This document shows positions 34,328 to 43,406 of a stretch of DNA of 64,000 bases, one piece after another. Position 1 is the first letter of the stretch. Each line of letters opens with the position of its first letter. The translations under genes and the position numbers were made by a program. The notes beneath the pieces were generated by a model. It saw only the letters and a program-made list of their open reading frames with translations, did no database searches and was not told where the DNA came from. Origin of the DNA: Erwinia sorbitola. Lineage in GTDB: Bacteria > Pseudomonadota > Gammaproteobacteria > Enterobacterales > Enterobacteriaceae. The stretch lies in NCBI RefSeq assembly GCF_009738185.1, contig NZ_CP046509.1, positions 2,049,501-2,113,500 of the forward strand, read 5' to 3'.

Positions 34328-35974
34328 ATGCAGAAATTTGACTATATCATTATTGGTGCGGGTTCAGCAGGCAACGTGCTGGCGACCCGTCTGACTGAGG
34401 ATGCTGACGTATCGGTACTGTTACTGGAAGCAGGCGGTAAAGATCACCGCTGGGACTTCCGTACCCAAATGCCAGCCGCTTTAGCTTATCCGTTGCAGGG
34501 TAAACGCTACAACTGGGCATTTGAAACCGATCCGGAACCACATATGGACAACCGCCGCATGGAGTGTGGACGGGGCAAAGGCCTGGGGGGATCGTCGCTG
34601 ATTAACGGCATGTGTTATATCCGTGGTAACGCGATGGACTACGACAACTGGGCGAGCAAACCGGGCCTGGAAAACTGGTCATATCTCAACTGTCTGCCCT
34701 ATTTCCGCCGCGCGGAAAAGCGCGATATTGGTGAAAACCACTGGCATGGTGGCGAAGGTTATCTCAGCGTCACGACGCCAAAAAAGGGCAATAATCCGCT
34801 CTACCGGGCGTTTATTGATGCTGCAAAGCAGGCCGGGCACCATGAAACCGACGACCTCAACGGCTATCGGCAGGATGGTTTTGGGCCGATGGATCGTACC
34901 GTTACCGCTAAAGGCCGTCGTTCCAGCACCGCGCGTGGTTACCTCGATGTGGCAAAACAGCGTCCCGGACTGACGATTGTGACCCAGGCGCAGACCGACC
35001 GCATTCTGTTTAGCGGCAAAACGGCTACCGGCGTTACCTGGTTGCGCAACGGTAAGCAGGGGCAGGCGGAGGCGCGCCGGGAAGTGCTGCTGTGTGCCGG
35101 TGCCATCAACTCACCGCAGATCCTGCAACGCTCCGGCGTTGGCCCGGAAGAGTGGCTGCGCGAGCTGGATATCGAAGTGGTGCACGCACTGCCGGGTGTC
35201 GGCCAAAACTTGCAGGATCACCTGGAAGTCTATATGCAGTACGGTTGTAAAAAACCGGTCAGCCTTTATCCGGCATTGCAGTGGTGGAATCAGCCGGCTA
35301 TCGGTGCTGAATGGCTGTTCAACGGAACAGGCGTCGGTGCCAGCAACCAGTTTGAAGCAGGTGGCTTTATCCGCAGCGACGATCGGGCGGACTGGCCGGA
35401 TCTGCAATACCACTTCCTGCCGGTCGCAATTAACTACAACGGCAGCAGCCCGGTAAAACAGCATGGCTTCCAGGCCCACGTCGGGCCAATGCGCTCCATG
35501 AGCCGTGGCCGCATTAAGCTGACTTCAAAACATCCGTATGCAGCGCCGTCGATCTTCTTCAACTATATGTCGGAAGAGCGCGACTGGGTCGAATTCCGTA
35601 ATGCGGTGCGCCTGACGCGTGAAATTATGCGTCAGCCCGCGCTGGCGGAATACTGCGGTGAGGAGTTACAGCCGGGTATCAACGTGCAAAGCGACGAAGA
35701 GATTGATGCATTTATCCGTGAGCATGCTGAAACGGCCTATCATCCCTGCGGCAGCTGCGCGATGGGTAACGATGAGATGGCGGTTGTTGATGCAGAAGGG
35801 CGCGTACACGGTCTGAACCGCTTACGCGTAGTTGATGCTTCCATCATGCCGCAGATTGTCACCGGTAACCTGAATGCACCCACGGTGATGATTGCAGAGA
35901 AAATCTCTGACGCCATTCGTGGTAAAGCACCACTCCCGCTTTCTGAAGCGGAATACTATCGGTTAGTTCGTTAA
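34328..35974 (+). CDS. betA: Choline dehydrogenase
   Basis: Membrane-associated GMC flavoprotein that oxidises choline to betaine aldehyde, and in part onward to betaine. The 548 residues open with the FAD dinucleotide fold FDYIIIGAGSAGNVLATRL. The GMC signatures GKGLGGSSLINGM and GAINSPQILQRSGVGP follow. The catalytic His lies in the C-terminal AYHPCGSCAMG, and NLNAPTVMIAEKI closes the FAD site. GGAGG precedes the ATG. The gene order betI-betB-betA is the standard one. Confidence 0.97.
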   Translation: MQKFDYIIIGAGSAGNVLATRLTEDADVSVLLLEAGGKDHRWDFRTQMPAALAYPLQGKRYNWAFETDPEPHMDNRRMECGRGKGLGGSSLINGMCYIRGNAMDYDNWASKPGLENWSYLNCLPYFRRAEKRDIGENHWHGGEGYLSVTTPKKGNNPLYRAFIDAAKQAGHHETDDLNGYRQDGFGPMDRTVTAKGRRSSTARGYLDVAKQRPGLTIVTQAQTDRILFSGKTATGVTWLRNGKQGQAEARREVLLCAGAINSPQILQRSGVGPEEWLRELDIEVVHALPGVGQNLQDHLEVYMQYGCKKPVSLYPALQWWNQPAIGAEWLFNGTGVGASNQFEAGGFIRSDDRADWPDLQYHFLPVAINYNGSSPVKQHGFQAHVGPMRSMSRGRIKLTSKHPYAAPSIFFNYMSEERDWVEFRNAVRLTREIMRQPALAEYCGEELQPGINVQSDEEIDAFIREHAETAYHPCGSCAMGNDEMAVVDAEGRVHGLNRLRVVDASIMPQIVTGNLNAPTVMIAEKISDAIRGKAPLPLSEAEYYRLVR

Positions 35975-36013
35975 CAGAGCTTTTAGTCTGAATCGGTAGA
36001 AAAAACCAAAAAA

Positions 36014-36032
36014 AACGGGGCCAGGGCCCCGT
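36014..36032. terminator. Terminator between betA and the carbonic anhydrase gene
   Basis: AACGGGGC (36014-36021) and GCCCCGTT (36026-36033) form a GC-rich stem with a 4-nt loop. A-rich sequence on the left provides a T-run for the minus-strand gene; TTATTCTT follows on the plus strand. Confidence 0.8.
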
Positions 36033-36037
36033 TATTC

Positions 36038-36673
36038 TTACTCGAAGTAAACACCCGGGTTATCAGACAGTAGTACAAATTCTTTCGTGTCTTTTTCTAA
36101 CGCCCGAATGGCTCCACTTTCAATATCATACACCCAGCCGTGCAGGCGCAGCGTATTGTCACGCAGGCCTACAGCAACACACGGGTGCGTCTTAATGTTA
36201 TTCAGCTGCGCGATCACATTCTCCTGCACCATCGCATTCACTTTTTCCTCTTCGCTGGTGTAGGTGCGTTTATCCACCACCGCTTTCGCTGCGTCAGCAA
36301 AATGCAGCCAGTGCGCTACGGCTGGCATTGGATCCAGACACTGACAGGTGGCGATAGCTTTCATCGCACCGCAGTTAGAGTGACCACAAATCACGATATC
36401 CGTCACGCCCAGTGCGACCACAGCATACTCAATGGTGGCAGAGACGCCGCCGGGTTCAGGGCCAAAAGAGGGAACGATATTGCCTGCGTTACGGATCACG
36501 AAGAGCTGTCCAGGTTCCTGCTGGGTGACCAGTTCCGGAACCAGACGGCTGTCGGAGCAGGAAATAAACAACGCTTGGGGATTCTGGCTAGAGGCGAGGC
36601 TGCGGAATAGCTCTTTCTGGTGTGGAAAAACATCTTTCTGGAAGTTTAGAAAACCTTCAATGATATGTTGCAT
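36038..36673 (-). CDS. Beta-class carbonic anhydrase
   Basis: Zinc enzyme interconverting CO2 and bicarbonate, 211 residues. Zinc ligands are Cys39 in FISCSDSR, His98 and Cys101 in ICGHSNCGAM; the Asp41-Arg43 dyad is present. The conserved RNAGNIVPSFGPEPGGVSATIEYAV fits the CynT-like clade more than E. coli Can. No cyanase (cynS) or cynX is nearby, so the cynT name is not used. It lies between betA (convergent) and nth, outside the E. coli gene order, and is probably an accessory copy. Confidence 0.92.
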   Translation of the reverse strand: MQHIIEGFLNFQKDVFPHQKELFRSLASSQNPQALFISCSDSRLVPELVTQQEPGQLFVIRNAGNIVPSFGPEPGGVSATIEYAVVALGVTDIVICGHSNCGAMKAIATCQCLDPMPAVAHWLHFADAAKAVVDKRTYTSEEEKVNAMVQENVIAQLNNIKTHPCVAVGLRDNTLRLHGWVYDIESGAIRALEKDTKEFVLLSDNPGVYFE

Positions 36674-36777
36674 AGCGAAATCTCTATTCTTGATTATGGC
36701 CGAGAAGCGGTAAAAACCGACTCATAATGAGGATAAAAGTTATAATTTTAAGCAGGTTAGCAGGCATCTTTAAACGC

Positions 36778-37413
36778 CTACTCTTCTACTTTAGCATCAA
36801 ACTCACAAAGATCCTCAATCAGGCAGGAGCCACAGCGCGGTTTTCGTGCAATACAGGTGTAGCGTCCGTGGAGGATCAACCAGTGATGGCAGTCGACCAT
36901 AAACTCTTTGGGCACCACTTTAAGCAGTTTTTCTTCCACCTGCTCGACATTCTTACCCGGAGCAAAGCGGGTGCGATTACAGACGCGGAAAATATGAGTA
37001 TCAACGGCGATAGTTGGCCAGCCAAAGGCGGTGTTTAATACCACGTTGGCGGTTTTGCGCCCGACGCCCGGCAGCGCTTCCAGTGCCTCACGGCTCTCCG
37101 GCACTTCGCCGCCGTGCAGTTCCAGCAGCATACGGCAGGTCTTGATTACATTTTCCGCTTTGCTGTTAAACAGGCCGATAGTCTTGATGTGCTCTTTCAC
37201 CCCATCCACCCCCAGCGCCAGAATCGCGGCGGGAGTATTCGCCACCGGATATAGCTTTGCGGTGGCTTTATTGACGCTCACATCGGTCGCCTGCGCGGAG
37301 AGCAGCACCGAGATCAGCAGTTCAAAAGGGGAGGTAAATACCAGTTCCGTGGTGGGGTGCGGGTTGTTATCCCGCAGCCTGGTCAAAATTTCCTGACGCT
37401 TGTCCTTGTTCAC
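36778..37413 (-). CDS. nth: Endonuclease III
   Basis: Bifunctional DNA glycosylase/AP lyase removing oxidised pyrimidines. The 211 residues show Lys120 (nucleophile) in the helix-hairpin-helix LPGVGRKTAN, Asp138 in IAVDTHIFRV and the [4Fe-4S] ligands Cys187, Cys194, Cys197 and Cys203 in the pattern C-x6-C-x2-C-x5-C. It overlaps the rsxE stop by 4 bp and is the last gene of the rsx operon, as in E. coli. Confidence 0.98.
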   Translation of the reverse strand: MNKDKRQEILTRLRDNNPHPTTELVFTSPFELLISVLLSAQATDVSVNKATAKLYPVANTPAAILALGVDGVKEHIKTIGLFNSKAENVIKTCRMLLELHGGEVPESREALEALPGVGRKTANVVLNTAFGWPTIAVDTHIFRVCNRTRFAPGKNVEQVEEKLLKVVPKEFMVDCHHWLILHGRYTCIARKPRCGSCLIEDLCEFDAKVEE

Positions 37414-38111
37414 AGCACACCTGTTTTTCCATCCGGCAGCGCCTGAGCTTCTGTTTCAGCTTTCAGGGCGGCACGTTGTTTCAGTTTATTATCAATTAAA
37501 TACTTCGCTGCCAGCAGCATACCCAGGCCGATAAAGGCACCCGGTGGCAGCATTGCCAGCAGCATCGGCGAGTCGAAATGAACCACCTCGATACGCATCG
37601 CCTTAGCCCAGGGGCCAAGCAGCAGATCTGCACCGTTAAAGATGGTGCCGTTACCGATAATCTCACGCATCGAACCCAGCACCACCATCACGCTGGTAGC
37701 GCCCAGCCCGATCGCCATGCCGTCCAGCGCTGCCAGCGGAATGCTGCTTTTCGAGGCCACCGCCTCAGCGCGTCCGACCACAATACAGTTGGTGACAATC
37801 AGCGGGATAAAGATCCCCAGCGACTGATAAAGGCCATAAGCGTAGGCATTAATCAGCATCTGCACGCAGCTTACTACCGCGGCAATTATCATCACATAAA
37901 TAGGAATACGAATTTCTGACGGTACCCAGCGGCGGGAGAGGGAGATCCCGCTGTTAGTACAGGTCAGCACCAGCGTGGTAGCCAGGCCGAGGCCGAGCGC
38001 ATTGGTGGCGGTAGAGGTTACGGCCAGCAGAGGACACAGCCCCAGCAGCTGAACCAGCGCTGAGTTATTCTTCCACAGCCCACCTATCAGCAGGGTTTTA
38101 GCTTCACTCAT
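37410..38111 (-). CDS. rsxE: Electron transport complex subunit RsxE
   Basis: Inner-membrane subunit of the Rsx (Rnf-type) complex, which reduces the SoxR [2Fe-2S] cluster and so turns off the SoxRS response. The 233 residues from the ATG at 38111 have six helices and the family segments KNNSALVQLLGLCPLLAV and SLGIFIPLIVTNCIVVGRAEA. A further in-frame start 17 codons up lies within rsxG and is not used. The gene overlaps rsxG by 8 bp and nth by 4 bp. Confidence 0.96.
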   Translation of the reverse strand: MSEAKTLLIGGLWKNNSALVQLLGLCPLLAVTSTATNALGLGLATTLVLTCTNSGISLSRRWVPSEIRIPIYVMIIAAVVSCVQMLINAYAYGLYQSLGIFIPLIVTNCIVVGRAEAVASKSSIPLAALDGMAIGLGATSVMVVLGSMREIIGNGTIFNGADLLLGPWAKAMRIEVVHFDSPMLLAMLPPGAFIGLGMLLAAKYLIDNKLKQRAALKAETEAQALPDGKTGVL

Positions 38112-38736
38112 TGGATTCTCCACAGGCGGGCAGCGTAGCAAGCTGCCCCGGTAAGGTTTCAATATATAACGTAGTGCGTTTTACCGCATTCACCACTGCG
38201 CGAGGGGTGATGGTCGCGCCGGTAAACTGGTCAAACTCGCCGCCATCTTTTTTCACCGCAAACTGGCTGTCATCCGCACCTTTGACCTGCTTACCGTTGA
38301 AGCTGTTAATCCAGTCAGAAATACGCAGATCGATCTTATCGCCAAGACCCGGTGTCTCATGGTGTTCAACCACCCGCGTTCCGTACACCATACCGGTAAA
38401 ACTGGCGCCAACCACCATCTGTATATTTCCCGAATAACCATCGGGAGCAGTGGTTTCAATCGCCACCGCCACAGGCTTACCCTGCTTGCGCGCCAGATAA
38501 AGGCGATGCGGGCTGCCGTTGCCCAGCGCCGGATTGCTGACGATATAGCACTCCTGCTGGATATGGTTATCGTACAGATCAGGCGGCACCACCTGATCCA
38601 GCAGTACCTTCTGCTGTAAGGCAGTCTGGTGAGCAATCGTCGGTTTGGTTACGGTGTTCACTACCGCGGTAAGACCCGTTGTGATGGCAGCAAACACCGC
38701 CAGTGTGACACCGTTTTTACGAATGGCATCCAGCAT
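38104..38736 (-). CDS. rsxG: Electron transport complex subunit RsxG (FMN-bound)
   Basis: Periplasm-facing flavoprotein subunit, 210 residues with one N-terminal helix. Covalent FMN attaches to Thr175 in the motif FTGATITPRAVV (TGAT). The conserved HHETPGLGDKID precedes it. It passes electrons between RsxD and the other subunits of the complex. The start overlaps the last base of rsxD, and the 3' end overlaps rsxE by 8 bp, so translation is coupled throughout. Confidence 0.97.
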   Translation of the reverse strand: MLDAIRKNGVTLAVFAAITTGLTAVVNTVTKPTIAHQTALQQKVLLDQVVPPDLYDNHIQQECYIVSNPALGNGSPHRLYLARKQGKPVAVAIETTAPDGYSGNIQMVVGASFTGMVYGTRVVEHHETPGLGDKIDLRISDWINSFNGKQVKGADDSQFAVKKDGGEFDQFTGATITPRAVVNAVKRTTLYIETLPGQLATLPACGESNE

Positions 38737-39797
38737 TATTTATCCTTCCGGTGGCCGTAAACGCGCGGCTGCGTGTAGTAATCGATCAGCGGAACGCAGA
38801 TATTCGCCAGCAATACAGCGAAGGCAACGCCATCCGGATAGCCGCCGAAACTGCGGATCAGCCAGACCAGCAGACCAATTAATGCGCCGTACAGCAGCCG
38901 TCCTTTATCGGTAGTGGAGGCTGTCACCGGATCCGTAGCAATAAAGAATGCGCCCAGCATGGTAGCACCGGATAAAAGATGAATAGTCGGTGATACCAAC
39001 GTCTGGGGGGAAATCAGCCAGCCGAGGGTGGCGCAAAATGCCAGAGAAATCAGCATTCCCGCCGGAATATGCCAGCGGATGCTGCGTGTATACAGCAGAA
39101 AAATCCCGCCCAGCAGATAGCCCACATTTACCCACTGCCAGCCAAGCCCGGCGAGTACGCCACTGTATATCGGCTGTGCCAGCAGTTGCTCTGCACTGTG
39201 CCCGGCGCGCAGTCCGGTTTTGAAGGTATCCAGCGGTGTAGCCTGACTGACGCCATCAATCCCTACCTGCAACTGCTGCATGGTGTGACCATCAAGGGTG
39301 TGGTAATGGAAAATCATGCTCAGGGTATCGCCAAGAGTTGGCGTGATACCTTGCAAACTATCCGGCGGCAGCCAGCTGGTCATCTGTACCGGAAATGAGA
39401 TCAGTAACACCACATAGCCAACCATCGCCGGGTTGAATGGATTCTGCCCAAGACCGCCGTACAGCTGCTTGGCGATCACCACCGCGAATATCGTACCGAT
39501 AACAATCAACCACCAGGGAGCCAGCGAGGGAATACTGATCCCTAACAGCAGGGCGGTGAGCAGCGCTGAGTTATCTTTCAGCGTATCAGCCAGCGGCAGC
39601 TTGCGCAGTCGCAGAATAGCAGCCTCAGCGCCGATAGCAGCAAGGGCGGCAATCATCACCTGAATCAGATTACCCCAGCCAAAGTAATACCACTGCGCAG
39701 CCATACCGGGCACGGCGGCAATCAGCACCAGCAGCATGATGGTACTGGTGCTGCGGCGGTTATGAGTGTAGGGCGAACTTGCAATACGAAAAGCCAT
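38736..39797 (-). CDS. rsxD: Electron transport complex subunit RsxD (FMN-bound)
   Basis: A 353-residue membrane subunit with about ten helices. Covalent FMN binds Thr187 in the periplasmic loop DGVSQATPLDTF (SQAT). The segments QNPFNPAMVGYVVLL and LSGATMLGAFFIATDPVT are family hallmarks. It starts immediately after the rsxC stop (no gap) and ends at the rsxG start, so it is a tightly packed operon gene. Confidence 0.97.
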   Translation of the reverse strand: MAFRIASSPYTHNRRSTSTIMLLVLIAAVPGMAAQWYYFGWGNLIQVMIAALAAIGAEAAILRLRKLPLADTLKDNSALLTALLLGISIPSLAPWWLIVIGTIFAVVIAKQLYGGLGQNPFNPAMVGYVVLLISFPVQMTSWLPPDSLQGITPTLGDTLSMIFHYHTLDGHTMQQLQVGIDGVSQATPLDTFKTGLRAGHSAEQLLAQPIYSGVLAGLGWQWVNVGYLLGGIFLLYTRSIRWHIPAGMLISLAFCATLGWLISPQTLVSPTIHLLSGATMLGAFFIATDPVTASTTDKGRLLYGALIGLLVWLIRSFGGYPDGVAFAVLLANICVPLIDYYTQPRVYGHRKDK

Positions 39798-42131
39798 TTA
39801 ATCCTCTTGCGTTGAAGGCTGCTGCGATTTACGCGCTTTCACGCGTGCAATGGCCGCGGCCACCGCCGCTTTACGTGCACTATCCGAAGCGGCGGGCGCT
39901 TCATTTTCATCTGTCTGAGCTGCATCCGCAGCCTGGGCGGCTTTCTTCGCTTTGGCGCGGGCAATGGCGGCTTCAATTGCCGCTTTACGCGCATCCACCA
40001 CCGGTTCAGCGGCAGGCACATCCGCCTCAGCGGGCTGTGCCGGGCTGTCAGCGGCCTGGGCGGCTTTCTTCGCTTTGGCACGGGCAATGGCGGCTTCAAT
40101 CGCCGCTTTACGCGCATCCACCACCGGTTCAGCGGCAGGCACTTCCGCCTCAGCGGGCTGTGCCGGACTGTCGGCGGCCTGGGCGGCTTTCTTGGCTTTG
40201 GCACGGGCAATGGCGGCTTCAATCGCCGCTTTACGCGCATCCACCACCGGTTCAGCGGCAGGCACTTCGGCTTCAGCGGGCTGTGCCGGACTGTCGGCGG
40301 CCTGGGCGGCTTTTTTCGCTTTGGCACGGGCAATGGCGGCTTCGACCGCCGCTTTACGTGCATCCACCACCGGTTCAGCGGCAGATGCGTCGGCCTCAGC
40401 GGGCTGTGCCGGACTGTCGGCGGCCTGGACGGCTTTCTTCGCTTTGGCACGGGCAATGGCGGCTTCGACCGCCGCTTTGCGCGGGTCGTCAGTTTGTCGT
40501 GTCACCGGCTCGGTAACGCTCTGTTCTGCCACCTGCCGGGCGCGGGCCTCAGCCTGGCGGGCTTCACGCAGAGCCTGTTTTCCTGCGCGTTCGGCGCTAT
40601 CCTGGCCTGAGGTTTCGGCCTGTTTAGCTTTCACTCGCGCACGCGCAGCCGCAATGGCATCCGCATCGGTGGCGGCGACGCTGCGTTTTGCCTGCTGGTG
40701 TTTCGCATCTCTGGCTGCTTTTTCGCGCTCAAGCCGCTGCTGGCGCGCCTCAAAACGCGCTTTCGCCAGAGCGTTACGCTCTGCTTCCTGATCAATCGCC
40801 AGGATCTCAGCTTTTTCCTGACGGTAATACTGCACCAGAGGAATGTTACTCGGGCAGACATAAGCACAGGCACCGCACTCTATACAGTCTGCAATATTAT
40901 ATTCACGCGCTTTATCATGATCGCCACCGCGGCTGTACCAGTAAAGCTGCTGAGGTAGCAGGGCAGCCGGACAGGCATCGGCGCAGGCGCTGCAACGAAT
41001 ACAGCCCTGTTCTGGTTCGCTCTGGCCCATTTCGCTGGCGGAAGGAGCCAGAATACAGTTGGTAATCTTCACCACCGGCACATCGAGGGTTGGCAGCGTA
41101 AAGCCCATTAACGGCCCGCCCATCACCACCATCTGTTCTGCGCCGGGTTGAAAACCGGCCTGTTGCAGCAGATGGCTGATGGGGGTGCCGAGGCGCGCCC
41201 AGACATTACCCGGCTGCGCCACCGACTCTCCGGTCAGGGTCACTACACGCTCGGTTAACGCTTCACCGTCAATAATTGCCCGTTTAACGGCAAAGGCGGT
41301 GCCGACATTCTGCATCAGAACGCCAATATCAGTTGAACGACCGCCGTGCGGGACTTCCTTACCGGTCAGGATTTTGGTCAGCTGCTTCGCGCCACCTGAC
41401 GGATACTTGGTCGGGATCACGCGGATTTGCAGATCGGTAGCGCTACCCAGCGCTCGCTTCAGTGCCGCAATGGCTTCCGGTTTATTGTCTTCAATGCCAA
41501 TCAATACCTGATCCGCCTGGAGGATCCACGCCAGAATACGGCTGCCTTCCAGCACCTCATCGGCACAGTCCTGCATCAGACGATCGTCTGCGGTAATGTA
41601 GGGTTCGCACTCGGCACCGTTGATAATCAGCGTGTTTACGCCACGCAGGCCGCCTTTCAGCTTGGTCGCCGTCGGGAAACCAGCGCCGCCAAGGCCCGCC
41701 ACCCCGGCCTGATGGACTTTCTCCACCAGTACAGTGCGCTCAACGCTGCGGTAATCACTCAGCGTTTGCTTCTCAATCCAGCGATCTTCGCCGTCCGGTG
41801 TAATAAACAGGCACATCTCTGCCAGCGCCGATGGATGGGCTGTCATATGTGGCGCTATTTTAGTTACCGTGCCGGAGGTAGGCGCATGGATTGGTAGCAT
41901 TCTGCCGCTACCAAACGTCAGCGGTTGCCCGCGCAGTACCTTATCGCCCGGACGAACAGCTATCTCACCTTCAGGGCCGATATGCTGCTTCAGCGGCAGT
42001 ATAAATTTTGCAGGCAACGGCAGCTGACGCAGAGGCGTACCGCTGGACTGGGTTTTCATCTCCGGCGGATGAATACCACCGTCGAAATCCCAGAGACGAT
42101 CTTTCTTGAAAAAGTTAAGCAGGTTAAACAT
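39798..42131 (-). CDS. rsxC: Electron transport complex subunit RsxC
   Basis: Peripheral NADH/FMN/Fe-S subunit of the Rsx complex, 777 residues. The core (about 1-450) holds the FMN/NADH fold (GLGGAGFPTATKLKGG, INGAECEPYITADDRLM) and two [4Fe-4S] motifs CIRCSACADACPA and CIECGACAYVCPS. After residue 450 comes a charged coiled-coil region and from residue 551 a tandem Ala/Lys-rich repeat (see the repeat entry). Such tails vary in length between enterobacteria. It overlaps rsxB by 8 bp. Confidence 0.97.
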   Translation of the reverse strand: MFNLLNFFKKDRLWDFDGGIHPPEMKTQSSGTPLRQLPLPAKFILPLKQHIGPEGEIAVRPGDKVLRGQPLTFGSGRMLPIHAPTSGTVTKIAPHMTAHPSALAEMCLFITPDGEDRWIEKQTLSDYRSVERTVLVEKVHQAGVAGLGGAGFPTATKLKGGLRGVNTLIINGAECEPYITADDRLMQDCADEVLEGSRILAWILQADQVLIGIEDNKPEAIAALKRALGSATDLQIRVIPTKYPSGGAKQLTKILTGKEVPHGGRSTDIGVLMQNVGTAFAVKRAIIDGEALTERVVTLTGESVAQPGNVWARLGTPISHLLQQAGFQPGAEQMVVMGGPLMGFTLPTLDVPVVKITNCILAPSASEMGQSEPEQGCIRCSACADACPAALLPQQLYWYSRGGDHDKAREYNIADCIECGACAYVCPSNIPLVQYYRQEKAEILAIDQEAERNALAKARFEARQQRLEREKAARDAKHQQAKRSVAATDADAIAAARARVKAKQAETSGQDSAERAGKQALREARQAEARARQVAEQSVTEPVTRQTDDPRKAAVEAAIARAKAKKAVQAADSPAQPAEADASAAEPVVDARKAAVEAAIARAKAKKAAQAADSPAQPAEAEVPAAEPVVDARKAAIEAAIARAKAKKAAQAADSPAQPAEAEVPAAEPVVDARKAAIEAAIARAKAKKAAQAADSPAQPAEADVPAAEPVVDARKAAIEAAIARAKAKKAAQAADAAQTDENEAPAASDSARKAAVAAAIARVKARKSQQPSTQED
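39801..40481 (-). repeat. Tandem 123-bp (41-residue) repeat in the rsxC tail
   Basis: Four almost identical units lie at 39990-40481. They are read as RKAAIEAAIARAKAKKAAQA followed by a Pro/Ala/Glu-rich half ending EPVVDA. A 38-residue partial copy and a 25-residue degenerate copy complete the C-terminus. Units differ mainly by V/I at position 5 and by DAS, EVP or DVP near position 31. The two inner units are most alike, which suggests recent duplication by slippage or unequal recombination. Copy number may vary between strains. Confidence 0.92.
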
Positions 42132-42699
42132 GACTATCTACAGGAATAACCCGGATTGGGATGGCGTTCAGATCCCATTTCCAGTTAGCAGTGGTGGGCG
42201 CAACCGGACGCATTTCAATGCAGTCGGTCGGACAGGGGGCAACACACAGATCGCAGCCGGTACAGACATCGCTTAACACAGTGTGCATCGCGCGCGTGGC
42301 ACCGACAATGGCATCGACCGGGCATGCCTGAATACATTTGGTGCAGCCGATGCAGTTGGCTTCGTCAATCCAGGCAACTTTTCGCTCGGGTTCGCTCTGC
42401 ATCTCATCGCCCAACGGCTGAGGATCGACGTTAAGCAGCGCCGCCAGTTTTAGCATCGTCTGCTCCCCGCCGGGGGCGCATTTATTGATCATCTCACCGT
42501 TATTACCAACCGCGTCCGCGTAGGGGCGGCAGCCAGGGTAGCCGCACTGGCCGCACTGGCTTTGTGGCAAAATAGCATCGATTTGTTCAACAATCGGATC
42601 TTCTTCAACCTTAAAACGGCGCGAAGCATAGCCCAGCAGGCCACCGAAAATCAGGCTAAGAGCACTTAATACCGCAACCGCAATCCAGATAGCACTCAT
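42124..42699 (-). CDS. rsxB: Electron transport complex subunit RsxB
   Basis: Membrane-anchored ferredoxin-like subunit, 191 residues. An N-terminal helix (about 3-26) is followed by the Cys-rich 4Fe-4S domain QCGQCGYPGCRPYADAV and two bacterial ferredoxin motifs CIGCTKCIQACPVDAI and CTGCDLCVAPCPTDCI. It feeds electrons to the membrane part of the complex. It overlaps rsxA by one base and rsxC by 8. Confidence 0.97.
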   Translation of the reverse strand: MSAIWIAVAVLSALSLIFGGLLGYASRRFKVEEDPIVEQIDAILPQSQCGQCGYPGCRPYADAVGNNGEMINKCAPGGEQTMLKLAALLNVDPQPLGDEMQSEPERKVAWIDEANCIGCTKCIQACPVDAIVGATRAMHTVLSDVCTGCDLCVAPCPTDCIEMRPVAPTTANWKWDLNAIPIRVIPVDSHV

Positions 42700-43280
42700 C
42701 AGAACTTAACCAGCCCGGTAAAGCCCATAAACGCCAGCGCCATCAGTCCGGCAGTGACCAGTGCAATCGAAGAGCCTTTAAACGGCGCGGGTACATCCGC
42801 CAGCACCAGACGTTCGCGGATACCGGCAAACAGCACCATAACCAGTGAAAAACCCAGTGAAGCACTGAAGCCGTAGAGTGCCGCCTGGAGAAACGTATGG
42901 TTGAGGTTAACACTGAGCAACGGCACGCCGAGCACCGCACAGTTGGTGGTGATCAGCGGCAGGAAAATGCCCAACAGACGGTAGAGGTCAGGGCTGGTTT
43001 TACGAACCACCATCTCGGTAAACTGCACCACGACGGCAATCACCAGGATATAGGCCATAGTACGTAAATAGACCAGATCCAGCGGCAGCAGGATCAGATG
43101 GTTCACCAGCCAGGCACAAATAGAGGCCAGCGTAATGACGAAAGTCGTGGCGAGTCCCATGCCAATCGCCGTTTCCAGTTTTTTGGAAACGCCCATAAAG
43201 GGACAGAGGCCGAGAAACTTCACTAACACGAAGTTATTCACCAGCACTGTGCCAATAAAGAGAAGCAGGTATTCGGTCAT
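42699..43280 (-). CDS. rsxA: Electron transport complex subunit RsxA
   Basis: First gene of the rsxABCDGE-nth operon. The 193 residues form six membrane helices, with NNFVLVKFLGLCPFMGVSKK and LGIFLPLITTNCAVLGVPLL, each holding a Cys that in Rnf/NQR relatives coordinates a membrane [2Fe-2S] cluster shared with subunit E. A 126-bp gap to ydgK contains the promoter region. Confidence 0.97.
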   Translation of the reverse strand: MTEYLLLFIGTVLVNNFVLVKFLGLCPFMGVSKKLETAIGMGLATTFVITLASICAWLVNHLILLPLDLVYLRTMAYILVIAVVVQFTEMVVRKTSPDLYRLLGIFLPLITTNCAVLGVPLLSVNLNHTFLQAALYGFSASLGFSLVMVLFAGIRERLVLADVPAPFKGSSIALVTAGLMALAFMGFTGLVKF

Positions 43281-43406
43281 TGATACGCCTGAAAATATAG
43301 AGAAAGCGGGCTATTATCAGGCATTGCGAGCCTGACCACAACAGCTCCAGGTGTAAGGGGTTTTAATAGCGCACTCAGGATTAAATTCCTGACGATTTTT
43401 TCAACA

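Noticed and set aside
39779..40791. Long plus-strand frames opposite the rsxC tail
   Set aside because: They are the antisense of the 123-bp repeat, in which the repeated unit keeps all frames open.
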